A stretch of DNA of 64,000 nt from Paraplanobispora siamensis (lineage in GTDB: Bacteria; Actinomycetota; Actinomycetes; Streptosporangiales; Streptosporangiaceae): assembly GCF_016863175.1 (NCBI RefSeq), contig NZ_BOOJ01000043.1, positions 38,930-102,929 of the forward strand. Direction: 5' to 3'. The position numbers and the translations under genes were made by a program. The notes below the pieces were generated by a model. The model worked only from the letters and a program-made list of their open reading frames with translations, was not told the origin of the DNA and made no database searches. This document shows, piece after piece, positions 16,553 to 24,637 of this stretch (positions are counted from its first letter, which is position 1; every line of letters starts with the position of its first letter).

Positions 16553-16945
16553 ATGTCAGAACACCCGGACGTCACGGTCGTCCGTGAGAGCTACGAGGCC
16601 CTGGCCAAGGGCGACCTGGACCGGTTCCGCGACGACCTGCTCGCCGACGACGTGACGTTCCACATCCCCGGCCGGGGCGCGCTGGCCGGCGACTACCGCG
16701 GCAAGGAGGAAGTCGCCGGCTACCTGGCGAAGTTCATCGAGCTCGGCGGCGTGCTGAGATTCGAGCCGGACGCCTTCCTGTCCGACGACGGGCAGGTGGC
16801 CGCGCTGCTGCACATCCGGGGCGAGCGTGAGGGGCGGGTCCTGGACGAGCGGGGCGTGCACGTGTTCCGCGTCACCGGCGGCAAGATCAGCGAGCGCTGG
16901 AGCTTCCCCCAGGACGCCTACGCCGTCGACGAGTTCTTCGCCTGA
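16553..16945 (+). CDS. SnoaL-like (NTF2-fold) protein
   Basis: 130 residues from the ATG at 16553 with AAGGAG eight nt upstream. The sequence has the cone-fold pattern of SnoaL-like proteins: helix VVRESYEALAKGDLDRFRDDL, then LADDVTFHIPGRGALAGDYRGKEEV and beta strands ending in ITERW-like ISERWSFPQDAYAVDEFF. The family includes polyketide cyclases, isomerases and many small-molecule-binding proteins; no specific catalytic set can be assigned. It lies between the two AhpD-like genes and probably belongs to the same cluster. Confidence 0.82.
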   Translation: MSEHPDVTVVRESYEALAKGDLDRFRDDLLADDVTFHIPGRGALAGDYRGKEEVAGYLAKFIELGGVLRFEPDAFLSDDGQVAALLHIRGEREGRVLDERGVHVFRVTGGKISERWSFPQDAYAVDEFFA

Positions 16946-17014
16946 CGGACCTGACGACCCCGCTGAGCACGTTCCCCTGAGAGCTTTCGGCTGATCAGAG
17001 CTTTCGGCTGAAGG

Positions 17015-17051
17015 CCCGGCGCCGCCGGTGTGCGCCACCGGCGGCGCCGGG
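17015..17051. terminator. Bidirectional terminator, 16-bp stem
   Basis: A perfect 16-bp stem (17015-17030 with 17036-17051) closes a 5-nt loop between the convergent SnoaL (ends 16945) and AhpD copy 2 (ends 17055) genes. Just before it the 14-mer GAGCTTTCGGCTGA is present twice (16981-16994 and 16998-17011). Confidence 0.8.
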
Positions 17052-17054
17052 TCC

Positions 17055-17744
17055 TCACCCCTGACGCAGTGCCTCGGCCAGCACCGCCACGTACCCCTCG
17101 GTCAGCCGCGCCCGCTCGGCGTAGTGGGCCGGGTCGTCCGAGGCGACCGTCCCGAGGCCGTCGACGTAGCGGTTGAACATGCAGAAGGCCGCGGCGATCA
17201 GCACCGTGTCGTGGATCTCGACGTCGGTGGCGCCCTCCCGCTTGGCCTCGGCGACCAGGTCCCCGGTGACGGCCCTGCCGCTGCGCTGGACCGCGCCGGC
17301 GATGGCCAGCAGGGCCTTGATCCTGGCCGGGATCGGCGCCCCGGCCGGGTCGGCGAGCACCCGGTCCACCAGCTCCATCCCCTCGGGGAAGCGCACGGCG
17401 GTGAACGCCGCGTGGGTGGAGAAGCAGAACCGGCACTCGTTCAGCGCCGACACGTAGGTGGCGATCAGCTCGCGCTCCCCGCGCGTCAGCGTGCTGTCGC
17501 CGCACAGCAGCACCTCCACCAGCTGGTTCAGCGGCACGGCAGTCTCCGGGCGGAAGCGGAACAGCCCGCGCACCCCGGGGTCGTCGGAGTTGAGGGAGAT
17601 GTACGGCTCAGGCTTCCCCTCGTGGTTGACCCACCTCTCCGGTTCGGGCCACTGGACGTCGCAGGAGACCAGATCGGGCAGGACCGTGATCGACGGTCTG
17701 GCGGTGGCGCGGAGAGCGGAAGGATGAGCCGCTGCGTTCGTCAT
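17055..17744 (-). CDS. AhpD/carboxymuconolactone decarboxylase-family protein, copy 2, with N-terminal extension
   Basis: 229 residues. From residue 48 on (YISLNSDDPGVRGLFRFRP) it follows copy 1 closely and keeps the motif E-C-x2-C-x3-H (Glu103, Cys104, Cys107, His111). The first 47 residues have no counterpart in copy 1 and include VLPDLVSCDVQWPEPERWVN with a Cys at position 28. Whether this part is a regulatory tail, a substrate-like peptide or a docking segment cannot be told. The gene is read leftwards and ends 10 bp before a stem-loop shared with the SnoaL gene. Near-identity at the DNA level over about 280 bp with copy 1 points to recent duplication. Confidence 0.82.
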   Translation of the reverse strand: MTNAAAHPSALRATARPSITVLPDLVSCDVQWPEPERWVNHEGKPEPYISLNSDDPGVRGLFRFRPETAVPLNQLVEVLLCGDSTLTRGERELIATYVSALNECRFCFSTHAAFTAVRFPEGMELVDRVLADPAGAPIPARIKALLAIAGAVQRSGRAVTGDLVAEAKREGATDVEIHDTVLIAAAFCMFNRYVDGLGTVASDDPAHYAERARLTEGYVAVLAEALRQG

Positions 17745-18056
17745 TTCTCACACCTTTCACGCGTTTTCGGTTTTCCTCACGTCATCGAATGTGCGCTCCC
17801 TGGCTCCCCGAAAACAGACAAAACAGGATCATCATGTTGTTCGCGGGTGCCGCTTCCTGCCACTCCGGCGCTTGACGCCGCGCGATTCCCCCATTCATCG
17901 ACCGGCCGGGAGGCCCGGCGGGCTTTCACGGCGGATGAGTTCTCTTTGTGAGCGCGCGGGCCTTCGTGAGAACGGGCGGGGATCGTTCCGGTTCCGGTGC
18001 GAACAACCGGCTCCCCCCGTGCGTCCAACCACCGGTAGGTGTCGTGGAGGTGTGCG
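17745..18056. other. 312-bp divergent gap
   Basis: This gap separates AhpD copy 2 (leftward) from the Ser/Thr kinase (rightward). It contains a possible -35 element TTGACG at 17873-17878 but no convincing -10 in the matching position. Runs such as GTTTTCGGTTTTCC (about 17760-17775) are AT-richer than the surroundings and could hold the leftward promoter. No gene, hairpin or strong palindrome was found. Confidence 0.4.
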
Positions 18057-21000
18057 GTGGGACGCAGTGGGCTCGCTCCGGGGGATCCGGAGCGGCTGGG
18101 GGGATACTGGCTGGCCGGGAGGCTGGGCCAGGGTGGCCAGGGGGTCGTCTACGACGCCTACGACGAGACGGGCCGCCGGGTCGCTGTCAAGGTGCTGCAC
18201 GGCGACGTGGCCGCCGACCCGGTGCTGCGCAACCGCTTCGCCAGGGAGGCGGCGGCGGCGCAGCGGGTCGCCTCCTTCTGTACGGCGCGGCTGATCGCGG
18301 CCGAGACGACCGGGCCCAAGCCGTACATCGTCAGCGAGTACGTCGAGGGCCCGAGCCTGCGCCGCTCGGTGGAGATGGGCGGGGTGTTCGAGGGCGACCG
18401 TCTCATACGGCTGGCCGTGGCGATCGCGACCGCGCTGACCGCCGTCCACGAGGCGGGCGTCGTGCACCGCGACCTCAAACCGGACAACGTGCTGATCGGT
18501 CCCGACGGGCCCCGCGTCATCGACTTCGGCATCGCCAAGACCAAGGAGACCTCGCTCAGCTTCCCCGCCCAGGTCGTCGGCACCCCGCCGTACATGGCCC
18601 CGGAGACCCTGACCGCCGCGCGGGTGGGCCCGGCCGCCGACGTCTTCGCCTGGGGGGCGACGGTCCTGTTCGCGGCGACCGGGCACAGCCCGTTCGAGGC
18701 GGACAGCGTGGGCGCGGTCATGCACCGGGTGCTCACCCGCGAGCCGTCGGTGGACATGCTGCCCGAGCCCCTGCGCTCCCTGACCGCCGCCGCGCTGGAC
18801 AAGGACCCCGAGGCCCGCCCGGCCGCCCGCGACCTGCTGCTCGGGCTGGTCGGCAAGGGGAGCGGCCTGCTCGACGAGGGGGCCAGGGCCGCCGCGGGCC
18901 TGCGCTCCCCGCGCAGCGCCGACACCGTCTCCCGCGGGCTCGGGACGGTCGCCGAGGACGTCTACACCGCGCTGGGCCCGGCCGAGCGGGAGGCGGTGCC
19001 CCGCATCATGCTGCGCATGGTGGTGCCGGGCGACAGCGGCGCCGACACCGTGCGCCACGCCTCCCTGAGCGAGTTCGCGCCGGGCGACGAGCCGGTGCTG
19101 GCCGCCTTCACCAGGGCGGGACTGCTCTTCAGGGACGAGAGCACGGTCCGGCCGGCCAGCGCCGCGCTGCTGCGCGCCTGGCCGCGTCTGCACTCCTGGC
19201 TGGAGGCCGAGCGCACGGGGCTGCCGATCCACCGGCGCCTGGGCGAGGCCGCCCGGCTGTGGGAGGAGCACGGCCGCAAGCCCGGCGACCTCTACCAGGG
19301 CACCCCGCTGGAGATCGCCCGCGAGTGGGCCACCACCGGCCGCCACTACGTGGACCTCAGCGCGCTGGAGACCCGGTTCCTGGACGAGGGCGTGGCCGCC
19401 ACGCGGCGCGCCGTACGGCGGCGCAGGCTGTTCACCACGGCGCTGGCCACGCTGACGGTCGTCGCGGTCCTGGCCGGCCTCCTGGCCGAGCAGCAGCGCC
19501 GCGCCGCCGACGCCGAGCGGGTGAAGGTCGCCGCGCGGCTGGACGAGGCGGTGGCCCGCTCGCTGGCCGGGCAGGCCGGGCGGCTGCGCCCGGTGGCCCC
19601 GGAGACCGCCCGGCTGCTCGGCGTGGCGGCCTGGAGGACCGCCCCGGTCCCCGAGGCCCGCACGGCGCTGCTGGAGTCGGCGGGGCAGCGGGAACTGGCG
19701 GCCTTCACCGTCCCCGCGGGCGAGCTGCCGGTGAACGTGGAGGATCCCCCCGCCACCGTGATGGACGTGCGCGGCGGGCGGCTGGCGGTCGTGGCCGGTT
19801 CGGAGGGGCGGATCTGGGACCTCGCCACCCGCAGGCAGGTCGCGAAGATCACCGGCATCCCCCGGGACGTGTACGGCTTCCAGCTCAGCCCCGACGGCAC
19901 CCGGCTGGCGATGCGGGGCGACCTCAACCGCGTCTGGGATGAGCGGACCGGGCGGGTCACGCCCTCGGAGCTGTCGTCCGACGGGTTCGAGGCGTTGCTG
20001 GCGCAGTGGCGGGACTCCGGCGACGGCACGCCGCCCGCCTGGTTCCCCCGGACGTCCACGGAGCACTGGGGCTCGGTCAGCAAGGACGGCCGGTACGGCG
20101 CGCTCGTCCGCTACGTCACCGACATCCAGATCTGGGACCTGAAACGGCGCACCATGATCGGGACCGTCCCCGAGAAGGGCGGCTGGCCCTCCCCGGCCTC
20201 GGGCGACCCGGCGATGTACACGGAGTTCAGCCCCGACGGCAGGACCCTGGCGGTGCTCAGCGAGCCGGGGGTGGTGAAGCTGTACAGGCCCCGCGAGAGC
20301 CCGGAGTGGGCGTTCATGACGCTGCGCTACCAGCCGGGGGAGAACTTCGGGGGGATGCAGTTCAGCGGGGACGGCCGGTTCCTGGCGATCGGCGGCGGCC
20401 ACGAGGTGACCATGTGGCGGATCGACCACGCGGCGTGGGCGCCCTACGACGGCATCCGGGTGCTGCGCCACCCGCTGGCCCTGGCCGACCCCGAGGAGGT
20501 GCGCTTCGGTCCCGACGACCGGACCATGGTGATCGGCGACGGCGTGTCCGTGCGCGTCCTGGACGTGGCGGACCTGACCAGACCGGAGCTCGCGACCGGC
20601 GGGGAGGGCTTCCTGGCGGACGCCGCCTTCAGCCCGGACGGGAGGCTGCTGGCCACGCTGCGGGTGCGGAACCCGCGCGACTACCGCAGCCGTACGGCCA
20701 CGCTCACGCTCTGGGACACCGCGACCGGCCGGCGCGAGGCCCGGCTCACCGGCCCCTGGGCCGATCCCAACACGGACGAGTTCCTGCCGCCGGGCGAGAC
20801 GAACACCGATCACCGCCTGGCCTTCAGCCCGGACGGGCGCACGCTCGCCGTCGCGGGCGCCGAGATCACCCTGGTCGACGTGGCGGCCGGGAAGGCCGCC
20901 GGGAAACTCGCCCGGAGCGGTCCCCGCCTGCCGCCGCAGGATCCGGCGACGCTGCCGAAGCCGGACATCACCCTGCCCTCCTTCGACCCCGCCGGGCGGC

Positions 21001-21659
21001 GCCTGGTCGCGGTGGACCACGACGCGATCGTCTCCTGGGACGTGGCCGGGCGGCGGCAGGAGTCGGCGACGGCCCTGGACCGCCCGGAACAGGGCTGGGG
21101 ACTGGCGGTGCGGCCCGACGGCGGGGAGCTGAGCGTGTTCGGGGACAAGGGGGTCAGCGTCGCCGCGATCACCGGTGCCGCCCGCCCGGCGTTCCCCGCC
21201 ACCCGCAAGAGCGCGGTCCTGCGCTACAGCGGGGACGGGCGCACGCTGCTCGTCGGCGAGCCCGACGGCTCGGTCCGCCTGTGGGACGCCGGGAGCCGGC
21301 AGGTCACCGACCCGCCGCTGCGGGGTCACTCCGAGCTGGTGACGACCACCGCCCTGGCCGGGAGCACGCTGGCCACCGGCTCGCGCGACGACACGGTCCG
21401 GCTGTGGGACCTGAGCACCCGCGAGCAGGTCGTCACCCTCTCCGGGCACACCGACGACGTGGTCGCGCTGGCGCTCACCCCGGACGGGACGCTGCTCAGC
21501 GCCGGGCGCGACGGGGTCATCGGGCGCACCGACCTCGACCCCGAGCGGGTTGTCCGCGCGGTCTGCGAGCGGGCCGGCCGTACCCTCACCGCGGAGGAGT
21601 GGGCGCGTCACGTGCCCGGCCGGCCGTACCGGGACGTGTGCGCCGCGGCCGGGCCCTGA
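18057..21659 (+). CDS. Ser/Thr protein kinase with membrane segment and WD40 beta-propeller
   Basis: 1200 residues from the GTG at 18057 (GGAGG six nt upstream). The Hanks-type kinase domain spans about residues 12-265: glycine loop LGQGGQGVVY, Lys45 in AVKVL, catalytic Asp139 in VHRDLKPDN, DFG Asp156, and APE. Residues 280-455 are helical and include SEFAPGDEPVLAAF and LLRAWPRLHSWL, which resemble the winged-helix tail of STAND-type NTPase/WD40 proteins. One membrane segment follows (about 458-480). The rest is a WD40 propeller with blades such as AFSPDGRTLAV and DDTVRLWDLST, ending in a conserved TAEEWARHVPGRPY tail. Kinase inside, propeller outside is the likely topology. Targets are unknown. 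Confidence 0.9.
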   Translation: MGRSGLAPGDPERLGGYWLAGRLGQGGQGVVYDAYDETGRRVAVKVLHGDVAADPVLRNRFAREAAAAQRVASFCTARLIAAETTGPKPYIVSEYVEGPSLRRSVEMGGVFEGDRLIRLAVAIATALTAVHEAGVVHRDLKPDNVLIGPDGPRVIDFGIAKTKETSLSFPAQVVGTPPYMAPETLTAARVGPAADVFAWGATVLFAATGHSPFEADSVGAVMHRVLTREPSVDMLPEPLRSLTAAALDKDPEARPAARDLLLGLVGKGSGLLDEGARAAAGLRSPRSADTVSRGLGTVAEDVYTALGPAEREAVPRIMLRMVVPGDSGADTVRHASLSEFAPGDEPVLAAFTRAGLLFRDESTVRPASAALLRAWPRLHSWLEAERTGLPIHRRLGEAARLWEEHGRKPGDLYQGTPLEIAREWATTGRHYVDLSALETRFLDEGVAATRRAVRRRRLFTTALATLTVVAVLAGLLAEQQRRAADAERVKVAARLDEAVARSLAGQAGRLRPVAPETARLLGVAAWRTAPVPEARTALLESAGQRELAAFTVPAGELPVNVEDPPATVMDVRGGRLAVVAGSEGRIWDLATRRQVAKITGIPRDVYGFQLSPDGTRLAMRGDLNRVWDERTGRVTPSELSSDGFEALLAQWRDSGDGTPPAWFPRTSTEHWGSVSKDGRYGALVRYVTDIQIWDLKRRTMIGTVPEKGGWPSPASGDPAMYTEFSPDGRTLAVLSEPGVVKLYRPRESPEWAFMTLRYQPGENFGGMQFSGDGRFLAIGGGHEVTMWRIDHAAWAPYDGIRVLRHPLALADPEEVRFGPDDRTMVIGDGVSVRVLDVADLTRPELATGGEGFLADAAFSPDGRLLATLRVRNPRDYRSRTATLTLWDTATGRREARLTGPWADPNTDEFLPPGETNTDHRLAFSPDGRTLAVAGAEITLVDVAAGKAAGKLARSGPRLPPQDPATLPKPDITLPSFDPAGRRLVAVDHDAIVSWDVAGRRQESATALDRPEQGWGLAVRPDGGELSVFGDKGVSVAAITGAARPAFPATRKSAVLRYSGDGRTLLVGEPDGSVRLWDAGSRQVTDPPLRGHSELVTTTALAGSTLATGSRDDTVRLWDLSTREQVVTLSGHTDDVVALALTPDGTLLSAGRDGVIGRTDLDPERVVRAVCERAGRTLTAEEWARHVPGRPYRDVCAAAGP

Positions 21660-21870
21660 GCGGGGATTCCCCGGGAGCCTGAGCGGGGATTCCTCCGGGG
21701 AGAGAGCCGGGAGGGGATTCACGGCCGTGTCAAGGGTAGATCGTCGTTCGGGATAGGGTCTTCGGTCACCCCTGATTGGGGGTGCCGACCCATGTTCCGG
21801 TAAAATCGGTCGGTCCCTATGCAGGTTATATATCTGGATCAATCGCCTTAAAGGCGACAGGAGGTGCGGC

Positions 21871-22596
21871 ATGACGACGGCTGCCGGTCTGCAGACCGTG
21901 GTGACCGTCCCGGCACGTTTCCGCGGCCCCGAGGGCTCGGCGAACGGCGGATGGATCGCGGGCACGGTCTCCGAGGCGCTTCACGGCGCCCGCCACGACT
22001 CGGCCGTCGAGGTGACGCTGCACGCGCCCACGCCGCTGGAGACCGAGCTGGACCTGCGCCAACTGGCCAACACCGCCACCCTCACCCACGGCGAGAACCT
22101 CCTGGTCGAGGCGATCACCGTCGCCGAGGACATCGAGGCCCCGGCGTTCGCGCCCTTCGCCGAGGCGGCCCGCGCCGAGCGCGGCTTCGCCGGTCTGAAG
22201 GGCCACGCCTTCCCCGGCTGCTTCACCTGCGGCCTGCGCGAGCCCGGCGACGGCCTGCGGATCTTCCCCGGCCCGCTGGAGGGAACCGACCTGGTCGCCG
22301 CCGGCTGGCGGGTGCCGATGACCGTCACCGACCAGGACGGCGTCGTCCCCGACGCGGTCGTCTGGTCCGCGCTCGACTGCGCCACCGGCTGGGCCCACTT
22401 CGCGCCCGGCGAGTTCGCGCTGCTCGGCCGCCTGACCGCCCAGGTCCACCGCCGCGTCTACCCCGGCGGCACCTACTCCGTGGTCGCCCGCGCCACCGGC
22501 CGCGAGGGCCGCAAGCTCTTCGGCGAGAGCGCGATCTACGAGGTGGACGGCACCCTGGTCGCCGCCGCCAAGGCCACCTGGATCGTTCCGGCCTGA
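21871..22596 (+). CDS. Double-hotdog thioesterase-like protein
   Basis: 241 residues from the ATG at 21871, which has AGGAGGT five nt upstream. The sequence carries two hotdog-like halves: RFRGPEGSANGGWIAGTVSEAL opens the first, and DAVVWSALDCATGWA the second, with a PGCFTCG segment between. Proteins of this type act on acyl-CoA or acyl-carrier substrates or bind them; catalysis is not proven here. Immediately upstream is the small hairpin TCGCC-TTAAA-GGCGA (21843-21857), and an AT-rich TATATA block at 21827-21834 may be the -10 region. A strong terminator follows at 22626-22669, so it is probably monocistronic. Confidence 0.65.
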   Translation: MTTAAGLQTVVTVPARFRGPEGSANGGWIAGTVSEALHGARHDSAVEVTLHAPTPLETELDLRQLANTATLTHGENLLVEAITVAEDIEAPAFAPFAEAARAERGFAGLKGHAFPGCFTCGLREPGDGLRIFPGPLEGTDLVAAGWRVPMTVTDQDGVVPDAVVWSALDCATGWAHFAPGEFALLGRLTAQVHRRVYPGGTYSVVARATGREGRKLFGESAIYEVDGTLVAAAKATWIVPA

Positions 22597-22625
22597 GACC
22601 GGGACGGCCCGGACCGGGACGTTCT

Positions 22626-22669
22626 GCGGCCCGGCCCCTCCCGCGGGATCGCGGGAGGGGCCGGGCCGC
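22626..22669 (+). terminator. Intrinsic terminator, perfect 19-bp stem
   Basis: The arms 22626-22644 and 22651-22669 pair without a mismatch around the loop GGGATC and are followed by TTTAT. It lies 30 bp after the hotdog gene and separates it from the desaturase. Confidence 0.9.
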
Positions 22670-22755
22670 TTTATGAGCGGCGTGATAATTTCCGCCGGAT
22701 AAATCGCCGTCCGGGGCGGAGAGTTCATCGCGGGACGCGACTACCTTCGGCGGAC

Positions 22756-23694
22756 ATGGCCTCCCCTTCCGCCGCACCGTCGGACCTCGCCGCCGCACCC
22801 GTGCCGTGGTTCGAGCGCCTTCTCGTCGTCCTGTTCGTCGTCGTGCCCTTCCTGGCCGTGCTGGCCGCGGTCCCCTTCGCCTGGGGCTGGGGACTGGGCT
22901 GGCGGGACGTGGTCATCGCCGTGGTGATGTACCTGATCACCGGCTTCGGCATCACCGTCGGCTACCACCGGCACTTCACCCACCGCTCCTTCCAGGCGAA
23001 GACCTGGCTGCGGGTGGTGCTCGCGGTCGCCGGCGGCATGTCGCTGCAGGGGCCGGTGATCCGCTGGGTGGCCGACCACCGGCGCCACCACAAGTACGCC
23101 GACCGGGACGGCGACCCGCACTCGCCGTGGCGGTTCGGGCCGGGGTTCGTCGGTCTGAGCAAGGGCCTGTTCCACGCCCACGTGGGATGGCTGTTCCGTC
23201 CCGAGCGCACCTCCCGGCGGCGCTTCTGCCCCGACCTGCTCGCCGACCGGCCGATCAGGTTCCTGTCCCACAACCTGGCCTACGTGCCGGTCGTGCTGCT
23301 CTCGCTGGGGCTGCCCACCCTCGTCGGCGGGCTGTGGGGCGGCTCCTGGCACGCGGCGCTCACCGCCTACTTCTGGGGCGGGCTGGTGCGCATCTTCGCC
23401 CAGCACCACGTGACGTGGTCGATCAACTCGATCTGCCACACCTTCGGCAAGGAGGAGTTCACGGTCAGGGACCGCTCCCGGAACGTGTGGTGGCTGGCCG
23501 TGATCTCGCTGGGCGAGGCCTGGCACAACCTGCACCACGCCGACCCCACCTGCGCCCGGCACGGCGTGCTCCGCGGCCAGGTCGATCCCAGCGCCCGGCT
23601 GATCTGGCTGTTCGAGCGCTTCGGCTGGGCCTGGGACGTGCGCTGGCCGGACCCCGGGCGCCTGGCCGCCCGGCGGGTGGGCGCCGCCGCCTGA
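22756..23694 (+). CDS. Acyl-CoA (delta-9 type) fatty acid desaturase
   Basis: 312 residues. Three His boxes of membrane di-iron desaturases are present: HRHFTHRSF near residue 73, HRRHHKYAD near 111 and HNLHHAD near 257. Membrane segments flank them in the usual pattern (about 20-60 and 175-215). The enzyme should introduce a cis double bond into acyl-CoA, using oxygen and an electron donor; no donor gene is next to it. The ATG at 22756 has only a weak GGCGG upstream. The size and His-box spacing fit the stearoyl-CoA desaturase-like group common in actinobacteria and used in membrane-fluidity control. Confidence 0.9.
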   Translation: MASPSAAPSDLAAAPVPWFERLLVVLFVVVPFLAVLAAVPFAWGWGLGWRDVVIAVVMYLITGFGITVGYHRHFTHRSFQAKTWLRVVLAVAGGMSLQGPVIRWVADHRRHHKYADRDGDPHSPWRFGPGFVGLSKGLFHAHVGWLFRPERTSRRRFCPDLLADRPIRFLSHNLAYVPVVLLSLGLPTLVGGLWGGSWHAALTAYFWGGLVRIFAQHHVTWSINSICHTFGKEEFTVRDRSRNVWWLAVISLGEAWHNLHHADPTCARHGVLRGQVDPSARLIWLFERFGWAWDVRWPDPGRLAARRVGAAA

Positions 23695-23722
23695 GGCGGG
23701 GCCGCTGCCTGAGGCGGGCCTG

Positions 23723-23770
23723 CCTGCGACAACCCCGACCTGCGGCAACCCCGGCCTGCGACGATCCGGG
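23723..23770. repeat. Three 16-bp tandem repeats after the desaturase
   Basis: CCTGCGACAACCCCGA and two variants follow each other at 23723-23738, 23739-23754 and 23755-23770. They lie between the desaturase stop and the amidotransferase start; no role is evident. Confidence 0.5.
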
Positions 23771-23800
23771 AAAACCGGTTATACGCCCCATAATTACCGC

Positions 23801-24514
23801 ATGAGGATTACCGTCATCGAGCACGAGGCCGCAGCCGGTCCCGGGTATCTCGCCGAGTGGCTGACCGAGGCCGGAGCCGTCTGCGAGGTCGCCCGGCCGT
23901 ACCTGGGCGAGGCGGTGCCGGAACGCGCGGCCGACGGGCTGGTCGTGCTCGGCGGCGAGGCCGCGGCCTGGGAGGACGAGCAGTATCCCTGGCTGCCCGC
24001 CACCCGCGACCTGTTGCGCCGCTCGGTCGCCGACGGCGTGCCGACGCTGGGGATCTGCCTCGGGGCGCAGCTGATGACGCTCGCCTGCGGAGGGGCCGTC
24101 GAGCGCGGCGGCCGGGGTCTCGAAGTCGGAGCGTGCCGCGTCCTGCCGCTCCCGGCCGGACAGGACGATCCCCTCCTGCGCGGACTGCTCGACGGCCCGG
24201 AGCCCGCGGTGGCGGTGCAGTACCACCGCGACGCGATGACCCGCCTGCCCGAGGGGGCGGTGCCGCTGGCGACCGGGGAGGTCTACCCCAACCAGGCCTA
24301 CCGGCTGGGAGATCGGGCCTGGGCGGTGCAGTTCCACCCCGAGGCCACCCCGGAGATATTCGTCAACTGGGCGAATGACTCCGCCGCCTACCTGACGGGT
24401 CAGGACTACCGCGTTGAGGACCTCAACGCGGAGGTCAAGGCCGCCGAGGCCCGGCTCGTCGCGACCTGGAGGCCCTTCACCGAGCGCTTCGCCTCCGTGG
24501 TCGGGAAGCCGTGA
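23801..24514 (+). CDS. Class I glutamine amidotransferase domain protein
   Basis: 237 residues. The triad of class I amidotransferases is visible: nucleophile Cys in LGICLGAQL (about residue 87) and the His-Glu pair in VQFHPEATPE (about 178-180). There is no synthase domain, so it may hydrolyse a gamma-glutamyl compound (a PuuD-like role) or serve a separate synthase. The gene lies 123 bp before glnE, and a gamma-glutamyl function would fit the nearby GlnA2; that is inference. There is no ribosome binding site before the ATG. CATAAT lies six nt upstream of it as a possible -10, suggesting a leaderless transcript. Confidence 0.82.
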   Translation: MRITVIEHEAAAGPGYLAEWLTEAGAVCEVARPYLGEAVPERAADGLVVLGGEAAAWEDEQYPWLPATRDLLRRSVADGVPTLGICLGAQLMTLACGGAVERGGRGLEVGACRVLPLPAGQDDPLLRGLLDGPEPAVAVQYHRDAMTRLPEGAVPLATGEVYPNQAYRLGDRAWAVQFHPEATPEIFVNWANDSAAYLTGQDYRVEDLNAEVKAAEARLVATWRPFTERFASVVGKP

Positions 24515-24637
24515 TCGGCTGATTACGCGGAGAAACCGCTGACGACTCCACGCCGTTTCCGAACTACCGTGGCGGCGACGCTCCGACGACGTGGCGTGTT
24601 TGCCTTTGATCCTCTGGTGCAAGATTGAGGAAGGTCA

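Noticed and set aside
17895..21965. 1356-codon open frame opposite the Ser/Thr kinase gene
   Set aside because: It is the antisense shadow of the kinase-WD40 gene, has low-complexity composition and no ribosome binding site or recognisable motif.
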